Source: Athalassotoga sp964433875
Lineage (GTDB): Bacteria; Thermotogota; Thermotogae; Mesoaciditogales; Mesoaciditogaceae
Direction: 5' to 3'
NCBI GenBank assembly: GCA_964433875.1
Contig: CAYSSO010000017.1
Span: 1 to 40,057 of the forward strand
DNA length: 40,057 nucleotides
Below the pieces are notes generated by a model. That model worked only from the letters and a program-made list of their open reading frames with translations, was not told where the DNA came from and made no database searches. A program made the position numbers and the translations under genes. How positions within the stretch are numbered: the first letter of the stretch is position 1; every line of letters begins with the position of its first letter. Positions 1 to 8,405 of the stretch are shown piece after piece.

Positions 1-1236
1 ATGGTAAAGTCCGGCATCTTCCCGTTTCACACGTGGGTTCCCTACACCTACGGCGAGGCTCCTGATGGTTTTGTGCCGTACCTTTCTTCTGTGATGAGCA
101 AATACGGAGTTTACGGGTTTTTGATCTTTTTGCCTTTGACTGCCGGCGCGCATGTGCCTTCGGTTTTAGGACTTCCATGGCCAAATTACGTGCTTTTGTG
201 GTTTGGAAGTATTACGGCCGTCGTTGGAAGCGTTTTAGCCTTCATGCAGGACGATGTCAAAAAACTTTTTGCGTATTCGTCTTTCAGCAATCTTGGCTTT
301 ATCCTCGCCGCGATGGCGCTCTTTACCCCGATAGGTCTTACCGCAGGATTGTTCCATGCTTTCAACCATCTGCTTTTCAACGGTGCGATCTTCATAACAG
401 TTATAGCGGTAATATCAAAGGTCGGAACGACACGTATGAGTGAAATGGGAGGAATCTGGCAAAAGATGCCGCTTACCTTTTTGACCTTTTTCGTCGGCAT
501 AGCGGCGGCCGCCGGAATTCCGCCTTTTGCAGGCTTTGGATCGAAATGGATGATCTTTCAGGCGATGATAAGTCGTGGCTTCATCTTTGCCACGGTTTTG
601 CTCTTCTTCGCCTCAATAGCATCTTTCCTTTATCTGATGCGCGCATTTCATGCCATCTTTCTCGGTCAACTCTCTCACAGGTACGATAACGTAAAAGAAG
701 TTTCGGCGATAGGAAAGATAACTGAAGTATTCTTGCTGGGTGCTTTGATCTTTTTCGGAATCTTACCCGGGTTCGTTCTTGATCCTATAAGCTCAATAGT
801 CAGTGCTTTCGGACTCAAACCACTTCCCACGTTTGGATACGAGTACATAAACGGTTTCTTCTCTTCGATAAACATGGTCTCGATCTTCATTGTTGTGATA
901 GTTGCCTTCATCTTTGGCTTTGCCCTTTTTGCCGTTGTGGCAAAGCACAAAAAGGTTCCTCAAGAGGACAATTACACGGCCGGACAGATTCCTCAAGACT
1001 GGAATTTAACGCCTGAGATGTACCAGTTCAGTTATGACTTTTACGAGCCTATGGATAAAGAACTTGCACCCTTTTTAAAGATAAAGATAGATGGATTCTT
1101 CAAAGGATTTGGAGAGTCCGTCGAATACATAGGCGAAGCCGTCAAAGAGATCTTTACGGGCAATGTTCAGATATACACCTATCTTGCGATAGGTGGTCTT
1201 GTGATCTTCATAATAGCGGGGTGGGTTGTATGGTAA
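1..1236 (+). CDS. Mbx/Mrp-type antiporter-like membrane subunit (NuoL/M/N family), 5'-truncated
   Basis: Integral membrane proton/sodium antiporter-like subunit of a complex I-related enzyme. The visible 411 residues begin at the conserved helix that carries the lysine followed by a PFHTWVP motif (K3 here). In full-length NuoL/M/N proteins this lies roughly 200 residues in, so the true start is upstream of the window and the ATG at base 1 is only an in-frame Met. Further family signatures are the VKKLFAYSS segment, FHAFNHLLF, and a long run of hydrophobic helices. It ends with a hydrophilic stretch and one last C-terminal helix, an extension typical of Hyf/Mbh/Mbx H-type subunits. The stop overlaps the next ORF. 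By gene order (H-M-J-K-L-N) it corresponds to mbxH or mbxH'. The missing Mrp-like subunits should lie upstream (inference). Confidence 0.85.
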   Translation: MVKSGIFPFHTWVPYTYGEAPDGFVPYLSSVMSKYGVYGFLIFLPLTAGAHVPSVLGLPWPNYVLLWFGSITAVVGSVLAFMQDDVKKLFAYSSFSNLGFILAAMALFTPIGLTAGLFHAFNHLLFNGAIFITVIAVISKVGTTRMSEMGGIWQKMPLTFLTFFVGIAAAAGIPPFAGFGSKWMIFQAMISRGFIFATVLLFFASIASFLYLMRAFHAIFLGQLSHRYDNVKEVSAIGKITEVFLLGALIFFGILPGFVLDPISSIVSAFGLKPLPTFGYEYINGFFSSINMVSIFIVVIVAFIFGFALFAVVAKHKKVPQEDNYTAGQIPQDWNLTPEMYQFSYDFYEPMDKELAPFLKIKIDGFFKGFGESVEYIGEAVKEIFTGNVQIYTYLAIGGLVIFIIAGWVVW

Positions 1237-2150
1237 TTGAATTTTTGATAAAACTTGCTCAGGGTGTCGGGATAGGGGCACTGGCGCTTGCAACAGGATT
1301 GCTTTTCGGAGGAATAGGTAGAAAGATAATGGCGAGAATTCAAAGAAGGTACGGCCCTCCATTCACGCAAAATTACATGGATCTTTTCAAATTACTCTCT
1401 AAAGGATCTGTAAGCCACGGATGGGCATTTGATTTAGGCCTTGTGGCAGGTTTTGCGCCGATGCTTGCAGCGTTGATGTTTCTGCCGATAGGCCCATTTA
1501 CACTTTTGCCGTCCGATTCAAGTCTGATAATGATCGTTTACCTTATGATGATGGCATATCTGGGAATGGCGATGGGGGTACTTGCGAGCGGAAACCCGAA
1601 CTCTGCCATAGGCATGTCAAGGGCTTTGATGTTGATGGCCGGATACGAAGTGCCATTTGCCGCCGTGATCTTTTCGGTATATCTCTTTTCAAAGACGGGA
1701 TATTTAACACAAATCGTTGCCCAGCAAGCAGGCGGCTTTATGAACTGGAATATAGTCAAAATGCCACTTGGTTTTTTAGCAGCAGAAATAGCGCTTCAGG
1801 GTATGCTTGGAGAAAAACCATTCGATCAGGCCATAGCGCCTGCCGAGATCGCGTCCGGCCCTATGGTTGAACTTGGCGGAAAGTACCTTGGATTTGGCAT
1901 GATCCAGCATTCGGTGGGTTTGTTTTTGGAAACGGGCATAGTAGTTGACCTTTTTTTGGGAGGTGCACCGAACTTTTGGATCTTCATCGCAAAGCAATTC
2001 GTTTTGTATTTCATAGTCATACTCGTAGACGCAATTTTGCCGAGGTTAAGAATTCATGAATCTACAAGTTTCTTCTGGAAATTGCCCTTGTTTTTGGGCA
2101 TTCTCCAGGCCGTGATAGTTATAATTCAGGGAGGCGTTTTGAATGTCTGA
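1230..2150 (+). CDS. mbxM: Mbx complex membrane subunit M (NuoH/EchB/HyfC family)
   Basis: Membrane subunit that anchors the hydrophilic arm of complex I-like enzymes and couples redox chemistry to ion translocation. At about 306 residues it has the usual NuoH length and roughly eight hydrophobic helices. Diagnostic stretches are ARIQRRYGPP near residue 35 (NuoH/HycD loop) and EKPFDQAIAPAEIASGP followed by an acidic/Gly segment near residue 195, matching the PFD...E...G region of NuoH. ATG 1230 is preferred over GTG 1221 because GTG would overlap the upstream gene by 16 bases without a better ribosome site. The 7-base overlap with the upstream gene and 8-base overlap with the downstream gene indicate translational coupling. 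Placing the NuoH homologue before the NuoB homologue matches archaeal mbx order, not mbh order (from memory). Confidence 0.85.
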   Translation: MVIEFLIKLAQGVGIGALALATGLLFGGIGRKIMARIQRRYGPPFTQNYMDLFKLLSKGSVSHGWAFDLGLVAGFAPMLAALMFLPIGPFTLLPSDSSLIMIVYLMMMAYLGMAMGVLASGNPNSAIGMSRALMLMAGYEVPFAAVIFSVYLFSKTGYLTQIVAQQAGGFMNWNIVKMPLGFLAAEIALQGMLGEKPFDQAIAPAEIASGPMVELGGKYLGFGMIQHSVGLFLETGIVVDLFLGGAPNFWIFIAKQFVLYFIVILVDAILPRLRIHESTSFFWKLPLFLGILQAVIVIIQGGVLNV

Positions 2151-2688
2151 ATGGACAGAGATAGTCGATTATTTCAGAGGCAGATCGATGTGGATGCTCC
2201 ACTATTGCACAGGCTGTGGCGCCATAGAATTACCACCGACTATGACATCGAGATGGGACATGGAAAGGTTCGGAATAACTCCTATGGCCACACCCCGTCA
2301 GGCCGATATATTGCTTATAACTGGATATCTTGCCATAAAAACTTTAAAGAGAGTTATCTATACTTATGAACAGATGCAGGCGCCAAAGTGGGTTTTGGGC
2401 TTTGGCTCTTGCACGATAAATGGTGGGATTTACTGGGATTCTTATAACGTCATAGAAAGGCTCGACAAATACATACCCGTCGATATATACATAGCGGGAT
2501 GCATGCCGAGGCCTGAGGCCATTTTGGACGCTTTCGTCAAACTCAAGGAAATGGTTCAGAAGGGAGAAGCAAAAGGATACGAAAAGTACGTCAAAAATTA
2601 CGATTGGTACAAAGCCAATCAGGACAAAGTTTTGAAAAGGACATCTCCTGTTTTGAAAGAGATCGAGCGGGTGACCAAAATTGGCTGA
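2143..2688 (+). CDS. mbxJ: Mbx complex small Fe-S subunit J (NuoB/EchC family)
   Basis: Carries the [4Fe-4S] cluster (N2-like) closest to the active site of the complex. All four expected ligands are visible: C22 and C25 in HYCTGCGAIE, C90 in GFGSCTINGG, and C120 in IAGCMPRPE. The length of 181 aa is normal for MbhJ/MbxJ/NuoB. Start and stop overlap the neighbouring genes by 8 bases on both sides, so the ATG at 2143 is well constrained. It sits between the NuoH and NuoC homologues, as expected for a membrane-anchored NuoB-D module. Nothing in it is broken or unusual. Confidence 0.9.
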   Translation: MSEWTEIVDYFRGRSMWMLHYCTGCGAIELPPTMTSRWDMERFGITPMATPRQADILLITGYLAIKTLKRVIYTYEQMQAPKWVLGFGSCTINGGIYWDSYNVIERLDKYIPVDIYIAGCMPRPEAILDAFVKLKEMVQKGEAKGYEKYVKNYDWYKANQDKVLKRTSPVLKEIERVTKIG

Positions 2689-3178
2689 CATCCTTGATGA
2701 GATAAAATCGATGGATCTAAAGGCATCATGGCTTGGAGAATGGGAATTCGAGGTTTTTACACCAAAAGACAGGCTTGCCTCCACACTTTCATACCTTAAA
2801 GCGAAGGGATTCAAAGCCTTCATGGGTTTATCCTGCGTCGATTGGATAGAGGAAGGAAATTTTGAACTTGTCTACATACTCCAATCCTACGATCTGGCGC
2901 TTGAAGCCATTGTAAAAACGAAGATACCACGTCAAAGGCCAGTTATAGAGTCGATGGGGTCTCTTTGGAAGTTGTGCGAGGTTTACGAAAGAGAAATGCA
3001 TGAATTCTTCGGCATAGAATTCAGTGGAAATCCAAACCTAAAGCCATTCTTTTTGGAAAACTGGCTCGACATACCTCCTTTGAGAAAGGACTTCGATACG
3101 CTTGCCTTCTCCGAGGAACTTTTTGAATTCAGAGAGGATGAGACTCATGGAATTGAATCTCCTAAAAGAATCGAATGA
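2681..3178 (+). CDS. mbxK: Mbx complex subunit K (NuoC-like, 30 kDa family)
   Basis: Structural hydrophilic subunit that packs against the NuoD-like large subunit. Family signs are the segment YEREMHEFFGIEFSGNPNL around residues 105-125 (NuoC motif 'ERE..D..GI.F..HP.L') and the C-terminal region with PPLRKDF. At about 165 aa it is close to MbhK/MbxK. It uses a TTG start (2681) that overlaps the mbxJ stop by 8 bases, the only start that keeps the conserved N-terminal region. Its 3' end overlaps the start of the next gene by about 32 bases. NuoC and NuoD are separate genes here, as in Mbh/Mbx, and not fused as in HycE/HyfG. Confidence 0.85.
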   Translation: MADILDEIKSMDLKASWLGEWEFEVFTPKDRLASTLSYLKAKGFKAFMGLSCVDWIEEGNFELVYILQSYDLALEAIVKTKIPRQRPVIESMGSLWKLCEVYEREMHEFFGIEFSGNPNLKPFFLENWLDIPPLRKDFDTLAFSEELFEFREDETHGIESPKRIE

Positions 3179-4290
3179 TTACAAGTACTACGAACTTTTC
3201 ATAGGGCCAAATCATCCAGGAATAGAGGGAAACTTTTCATACGTTTTGAAAATGAAAGGCCACAGCGTCGAAGAGGTAACGCCCGATCCCGGATTGTTGC
3301 ACAGAGGATTTGAAAAATTGATGGAAAGAAGGCTTTGGACTCAAAACCTTGCCTTAATTCCGCGAATATGCGTGCCTGAGCCGGACGTCAACGAAGTTGC
3401 TTACTGCCTTGGGGTCGAGCACATGATGGGCATAGAAGTGCCAAAGCGCGCGCAATACATAAGGGTCATCGTCTTGGAACTTGCAAGGATAGCATCTTTT
3501 CTCTTTGGCATGAGCGGCCTCGGAGGCACGACGGGCCATTACACTTCCGTCCAGTGGCTTGTCGGCGACAGGGACTACATCCTCNNNNNNNNNNNNNNNN
3601 NNNNNNNNNNNNNNNNNNNNNNNNNNNNNNNNNNNNNNNNNNNNNNNNNNNNNNNNNNNNNAAAATGATCTGCCAGATGGATGGCTCGATAAACTTTCCG
3701 ATTTTCTCGATTATCTCGAGAAAAGATTGCCCGAATACGATAAGTTCATCTTCAAAAATCCGATAATCCAGAAAAGAACAGTCGGGCTTGGATACATCTC
3801 TGCCGAAGACGCGATAGAAAACGGACTTACAGGTCCGAATCTTAGGGCTTCGGGTGTTATGTATGACATAAGAAAGGCCCAACCTTATTTAGTCTACAAC
3901 GAGTTAGATTTTGAAATTCCAAAGACTGGAGACGGAGATGCCTTCTCTCGGGTATTGCAAAGAAGGCTTGAACTTGGAGAATCGATAAAGATATTAAGGC
4001 AGTGCATAAAGCAAATACCTGACGGTCCTCATAAGACAAAGGTTCCGAATCCATTCCAGTTCAGAGTACCGAAGGGATCATACTATTCAAAGGTTGAAAG
4101 TTCAAGGGGAGAGTTCGGATACTACATAGTCTCGGATGGGGATGTCAAGCCCTACAGAGTCTACGTCAGAGGCCCGTCTTACTCGATAGGACTTTATTAT
4201 GCGACGAAGGCTCTTGTTGGGATGAGAATAGAGGACGTTCCGGTCTGGATTCACACGACGGACATGTGCCCGCCGGATTTTGACAGGTAG
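3147..4290 (+). CDS. mbxL: Mbx complex large subunit L (NuoD-like), interrupted by an assembly gap
   Basis: Homologue of NuoD and of the [NiFe]-hydrogenase large subunit. ATG 3147 is chosen because a GAGAGG ribosome site lies 9 bases upstream; ATG 3138 would have no spacing. The N-terminal motif reads PRICVPEPD (C75), where hydrogenases have R-x-C-G-x-C, so the second Cys is replaced by Glu. The C-terminus reads TTDMCPPDFDR, where hydrogenases have DPCxxC, so the second Cys is replaced by Asp. One Cys of each pair therefore remains, as I recall for archaeal Mbx/Mbs, which argues against an H2-evolving [NiFe] centre. A run of 77 N removes about 25 residues after the DRDYIL segment. The two halves lie in different frames only because the gap length is an estimate. 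Confidence 0.85.
3585..3661. other. Assembly gap (77 N) inside mbxL
   Basis: Seventy-seven undetermined bases. The upstream codons are in the frame of base 3147 and the downstream codons are in the frame that ends at the 4288-4290 stop. These frames are compatible only if the real gap is 1 modulo 3 (for example 76 or 79 bases). About 25 residues are expected here by comparison with NuoD, which fits 76 bases. Confidence 0.95.
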
Positions 4291-4299
4291 GTGAATGAG

Positions 4300-6159
4300 A
4301 TGAGCAGTCAGGATATCGAAAAAAAGAATGGATTTGCGCCAATCGTTGGCCTTAAATACCTTTTCAAAAAGCCGCATACCGTAAGATATCCAAAAGAGGA
4401 TCTCGAAGTTTTCCCGATTTCTGGGAATTCTCCGAATTACCGTGGCTTTCACACGAATGACCTTGAAAAATGTATAGGTTGCGGTAACTGCGCAAGAATA
4501 TGCCCAACCGACGCCGTGACTATGGTAGAGTCCACCGACGTTAAGGTGGCAAACAAATTTGCAAAAACGGTAAGGCCTGTTTTCGATTATGGAAGATGCT
4601 GCTTTTGTGCCCAATGTGTAGATGTATGTCCAACAGGATCTTTGCAGATGTCGAGAGATTACATACACACATTTCATCCAGACCTTTCAGTACCGGTAGA
4701 GGAAGAGCCAGAAATCGTTTCAAAGGATTTCATATGGCGTGCAGACATGAGTCGTTCTCAGAATCCGGGCTATGTCAGAAATGAATCTAACAAATTCGAC
4801 AAAGTCATAAATTTTGAAAGGATAGAGCCAAAAAAGGCCGAACCTGACAAAAGAAGGATCTCATTTTCCAAATACGTCCAGATATATTCTAAAGAAGAAG
4901 CGTCCAAGGAGGCTTCAAGATGTCTCGGATGCGGTGCATGTGTGGAAGCCTGTCCAAATGAACTCCACATTCCCGAATACATAAGTGCGATATCAAGGCA
5001 AGATCCTCAAGAATCTTTGGAATGGATATACAAAAGAAATCCATTGCCACTTATCTGCGGTGAGGTCTGTACCCACCAATGCGAGGAGGCATGCGTTGTC
5101 GGAATTCAGGGTGAACCACTTGCCATAAGATGGCTTAAAGCATTCTCGGCATCCAATGTGGATGACTACCTCAAGGCATCGAAGATAACGCTTCCCAAAT
5201 TTAACGGCAAAAAGTTGGCTGCCATAGGAGGAGGTCCTGCGTCTTTATCTTTTGGTTATTACGCAAGACTACTTGGATATGACGTTACAATATACGAGGC
5301 CGAAGAAAAGTTGGGCGGTGCCATGATGTGGGGCATACCTGTGTACAGGCTTCCTAAAGACGAGATGATGAAAGATATAAATGCCGTTCTCTCGACTGGC
5401 ATAAATGTGCGTCTTAAGACAAAAGTTGGAAAAGATGTAAAATTCGAAGATCTCATGAATTCTTACGATGCCATTTTTATCGGGGTCGGGAACTCAAAGC
5501 CTATGACACTTAGGATAAAAGGTGAAGAACTCGAGGGCGTAATGCAAGGACTTACCTTTATGCACATGGTAAATGACGGGTCTTTAAAAGAACTTACAGG
5601 CAAAAAGGTTGTCGTAGTCGGTGGAGGAAACGTCGCGATGGATGTCGCAAGATCTTCTGTAAGGTTGGGTGCTGAAGTAACCATAGTCTATAGAAGAAGG
5701 ATAGAGGATATGCCGGCCGATCCCGAAGAGATTGAAGAGGCTCAGGAGGAAGGTGTTAAAATAGTTGAGATGGGAGTGCCAGTTGAGATAAGGGGTAAAA
5801 AGTCAGTAGAAACATTTGAATACGCCGTTGCCTCTCTTGTACCGGATCCATCCGGCGGAAGGCCAAAACCGGTTGTTGACGAAAAATCTCCACATGTCAC
5901 GCTTTCAGTCGATTATGTCGTCGCTGCGATAGGACAAACACCATCGTTAGATTTTGTTCCGACTGAAATCCAGCAAAAAATGGGATTCGATGGAAGATCA
6001 GTTCCAGTAGACGAATATGGCCGTACAAAGATCAAAGGAATCTTTTGTGGTGGAGACGCCTCAAATTCAAGGCAGGACATAATAAGTGCTATAGGATCCG
6101 GATTGAGAGCTGCAAAGGGTGTAGATTTGTATCTGGCTAAGGAGGAAAAACATGTTTGA
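4300..6159 (+). CDS. Fusion protein: NuoI/MbxN-like ferredoxin subunit joined to a GltD/NfnB-like NAD(P)H flavoprotein
   Basis: About 619 aa, far longer than a NuoI subunit (120-200 aa). Residues 1-130 are NuoI/MbxN-like, with two [4Fe-4S] motifs: C58-C61-C64-C68 (CIGCGNCARICP) and C100-C103-C106-C110. After a linker, residues 195-280 form a GltD/NfnB Fe-S domain with C208-C211-C214-C218 and C253-C257-C261-C265. Residues 304-619 carry an FAD-type GGGPAS motif (310-315), a second Rossmann motif GGGNVAMD (441-448) followed by YRRR (464-467, often an NADP(H) sign), and a C-terminal GGDAS FAD motif. It would carry electrons between NAD(P)H/FAD and the NuoB-like cluster of the Mbx arm (inference). 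ATG 4300 is preferred over GTG 4291 because an AGGTGA site lies at suitable spacing. It overlaps nfnA by 8 bases. The join is continuous in one frame, with no sign of an assembly artefact. Confidence 0.88.
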   Translation: MSSQDIEKKNGFAPIVGLKYLFKKPHTVRYPKEDLEVFPISGNSPNYRGFHTNDLEKCIGCGNCARICPTDAVTMVESTDVKVANKFAKTVRPVFDYGRCCFCAQCVDVCPTGSLQMSRDYIHTFHPDLSVPVEEEPEIVSKDFIWRADMSRSQNPGYVRNESNKFDKVINFERIEPKKAEPDKRRISFSKYVQIYSKEEASKEASRCLGCGACVEACPNELHIPEYISAISRQDPQESLEWIYKRNPLPLICGEVCTHQCEEACVVGIQGEPLAIRWLKAFSASNVDDYLKASKITLPKFNGKKLAAIGGGPASLSFGYYARLLGYDVTIYEAEEKLGGAMMWGIPVYRLPKDEMMKDINAVLSTGINVRLKTKVGKDVKFEDLMNSYDAIFIGVGNSKPMTLRIKGEELEGVMQGLTFMHMVNDGSLKELTGKKVVVVGGGNVAMDVARSSVRLGAEVTIVYRRRIEDMPADPEEIEEAQEEGVKIVEMGVPVEIRGKKSVETFEYAVASLVPDPSGGRPKPVVDEKSPHVTLSVDYVVAAIGQTPSLDFVPTEIQQKMGFDGRSVPVDEYGRTKIKGIFCGGDASNSRQDIISAIGSGLRAAKGVDLYLAKEEKHV

Positions 6160-6997
6160 AATAACTTCGAAAGAGAGGATCGCGACTAAAGAATACGAAA
6201 TATGGGTCAGGGCGCCCAAAGTGGCATCGCACGCAAAACCTGGACAATTCGTCGTCATAAGAACATCTCCGAATGGAGAAAGAATCCCGCTTACTATTGC
6301 AGATTTTAACGCTGAAAAAGGTGAGATAAGACTTATCTTTCAGGCGGTAGGAAAGACAACATATGAAATGGCGGCGATGAAAGTTGGGGACACACTTGAG
6401 GACGTTGCCGGACCTTTAGGTCATCCAAGCGAGATAAAAAAATACGGAACTGTCATGATGATAGGTGGAGGCGTTGGAATAGCGGCCATATTGCCTATTC
6501 TGAAAGAATTAAAAAGGGCCGGCAACAAGGTAATAACGATTCTTGGTGGAAGATCTGCAGATCTTGTCATACTGAAAGACGAGTGCGAAAGATTCTCAGA
6601 CGAACTTTTGGTGACCACGGACGACGGATCGATGGGAATGAAGGGCGTTGTCACAGACGGAATGAAAGAAATAGTCAAACGTGGAGAAAAGATCGATCAG
6701 GCCTGGTCAATAGGCCCTACGGTGATGATGAAGTTTTCCGCTTACACGGCAAAAGAACTGGGTATTCCAATCTTTGTCTCTCTTAACCCCATAATGGTCG
6801 ACGGCACTGGCATGTGTGGCGCGTGCAGGGTAACGGTCGGCAAAAACATAAGGTTTGCATGTGTCGATGGGCCTGAATTCGACGGGTATGAGGTTAACTG
6901 GGACGAGTTGATGAATAGATTGAGACAGTACAAAGATCAGGAAAAGATTTCTTTGGAAAATTACATTGCAAGGGTTGGTGATTTATCGTGGCTGTAA
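6152..6997 (+). CDS. nfnA: NfnA-like NADH-dependent reduced ferredoxin:NADP+ oxidoreductase small subunit
   Basis: Small subunit of the electron-bifurcating transhydrogenase NfnAB (also called sulfide dehydrogenase or FNR-like subunit). Its role is to pass electrons between NAD(H) and the large subunit. Visible parts are a FAD-binding beta-barrel with ERIPLTIAD (43-51), an NAD-binding Rossmann segment MIGGGVGIA (103-111), and a C-terminal [2Fe-2S] loop with C222, C225 and C237. Asp217 precedes C222; T. maritima NfnA is known for an Asp-plus-three-Cys cluster (recalled). The length of 281 aa is normal. Start ATG 6152 overlaps the fusion gene, and its stop overlaps nfnB by 10 bases. Dihydroorotate dehydrogenase subunit PyrK is the main alternative; adjacent nfnB makes NfnA far more likely. 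Confidence 0.88.
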   Translation: MFEITSKERIATKEYEIWVRAPKVASHAKPGQFVVIRTSPNGERIPLTIADFNAEKGEIRLIFQAVGKTTYEMAAMKVGDTLEDVAGPLGHPSEIKKYGTVMMIGGGVGIAAILPILKELKRAGNKVITILGGRSADLVILKDECERFSDELLVTTDDGSMGMKGVVTDGMKEIVKRGEKIDQAWSIGPTVMMKFSAYTAKELGIPIFVSLNPIMVDGTGMCGACRVTVGKNIRFACVDGPEFDGYEVNWDELMNRLRQYKDQEKISLENYIARVGDLSWL

Positions 6998-8403
6998 TAA
7001 AGATTCCAAACAACAAGACACCAATAAAAGAACAGGAGCCAAAAGAACGCATTCATAATTTCGGAGAGGTAGTGCTCGGCTACACTCTCGAAGAGGCCGT
7101 CGCCGAGGCGAACAGGTGTTTGCAGTGCGTAAATCAACCATGCGTTGCAGGATGCCCGGTCAATATTGATATACCGGGATTCATCCTTGCCTTAAGAAAC
7201 AAAGATCTGCCAAAATCGGTCGAAATTTTGAAAAGTTATAACAATCTTCCAGCCGTTTGTGGAAGGGTATGCCCTCAGGAGAGTCAGTGCGAAGGAAGAT
7301 GTACTGTCGCAAAGATGAAGGATCACGAACCTGTGGCAATAGGAAAATTGGAAAGATTCGTCGCAGACTGGGAAGCAAGCCAGGGAAGTGTCAAAATTCC
7401 CGAAATTCCATCTAAAAAGTTGGGAAAGGTGGCAATAATAGGTGCAGGGCCTGCGGGCCTTACCGCGGCCGCAGATCTGGCAAAGATGGGATACGAGGTT
7501 AAAATCTTTGAGGCATTACACGCGCCCGGTGGTGTTTTGATGTACGGTATACCCGAATTCCGTCTTCCAAAGTCTATAGTCGAAAGAGAGGTAAATTTCA
7601 TAAAATCCCTCGGAGTCGAGATAGACACAGACTCGATTGTGGGAAGAAGCGTGACTATTTCGGAACTTAAAAATGAATTTGACGCAATCTTCATAGGAAC
7701 GGGAGCGGGAACGCCGAGTTTCATGAATATACCCGGCACCAATCTGAACGGTGTTTACTCGGCAAGCGAGTTTTTGACAAGGATAAATCTCATGCATGCC
7801 TACAAATTCCCAGAAAGCGATACTCCAGTAAGACTCGGCAAACACGTCGTCGTAGTTGGGGCCGGAAATGTCGCCATGGACGCTTCAAGATCGGCGCTTA
7901 GACTTGGGGCTGAAAGTGTAAAGATCGTCTACAGAAGAAGTGAAGAAGAAATGCCGGCAAGAATAGAGGAATACCATCACGCCATAGAGGAAGGAATAGA
8001 ATTTAACTGGCTTACAAATCCGATAGAGTACATAGGAGACGATAAAGGAAATCTTACGGCCGTCAAATGTATAAAGATGAAACTTGGAGAGCCCGACGCA
8101 TCTGGAAGAAGAAGGCCGATTCCCATAGAAGGAAGTGAGTTTTTAATAGAGGCCGACATGGCCATAGAGGCAATAGGCCAAACTTCAAATAAAGTCCTTT
8201 TGAGTGCTTTCCCAGAACTTAAATTAACCTCTCACGGATACATTGAAGCCGATCCAGAGACGGGTCAAACTTCCGTCGAGGGTGTTTTTGCCGGGGGAGA
8301 TATAGTAACCGGCGCGGCGACGGTTATCCTCGCCATGGGTGCTGGCAAAAAGTCGGCAAAAGCGATAGACGAATACATAAAATCAAAAAAGGCTGTATCG
8401 TAA
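6988..8403 (+). CDS. nfnB: NfnB-like large subunit (GltD family, NADPH-linked)
   Basis: Large flavoprotein subunit of NfnAB. It holds the bifurcating FAD, two [4Fe-4S] clusters and the NADP(H) site. Visible ligands are C44/C47/C52/C56 (CLQCVNQPCVAGCP) and C91/C95/C101/C105. FAD motif GAGPAG is at 152-157, the second nucleotide motif GAGNVAMD and YRRS lie near residue 290, and GGDIVTG sits near the C-terminus. The length of 471 aa matches NfnB and GltD, but no glutamate synthase large subunit is present. GTG 6988 is the start, with GGTGAT upstream; it overlaps nfnA. Together with the preceding fusion gene, the operon encodes two GltD/NfnB modules and only one NfnA. Confidence 0.88.
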   Translation: MAVIKIPNNKTPIKEQEPKERIHNFGEVVLGYTLEEAVAEANRCLQCVNQPCVAGCPVNIDIPGFILALRNKDLPKSVEILKSYNNLPAVCGRVCPQESQCEGRCTVAKMKDHEPVAIGKLERFVADWEASQGSVKIPEIPSKKLGKVAIIGAGPAGLTAAADLAKMGYEVKIFEALHAPGGVLMYGIPEFRLPKSIVEREVNFIKSLGVEIDTDSIVGRSVTISELKNEFDAIFIGTGAGTPSFMNIPGTNLNGVYSASEFLTRINLMHAYKFPESDTPVRLGKHVVVVGAGNVAMDASRSALRLGAESVKIVYRRSEEEMPARIEEYHHAIEEGIEFNWLTNPIEYIGDDKGNLTAVKCIKMKLGEPDASGRRRPIPIEGSEFLIEADMAIEAIGQTSNKVLLSAFPELKLTSHGYIEADPETGQTSVEGVFAGGDIVTGAATVILAMGAGKKSAKAIDEYIKSKKAVS

Positions 8404-8405
8404 AT

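Noticed and set aside
3102..4290. Apparent frameshift in mbxL (two halves in different frames)
   Set aside because: The frame change coincides with a run of N whose length is an estimate; a gap one base shorter restores a single frame with the expected number of residues.
4102..4677. 191-residue open frame on the minus strand
   Set aside because: It lies opposite mbxL and the fusion gene, crosses the boundary between them, and has the composition of a shadow frame with no family motif or ribosome site.
6988..8403. nfnB as glutamate synthase small subunit (gltD)
   Set aside because: The GltD family match is real, but no large glutamate synthase subunit is nearby and nfnA is directly upstream.
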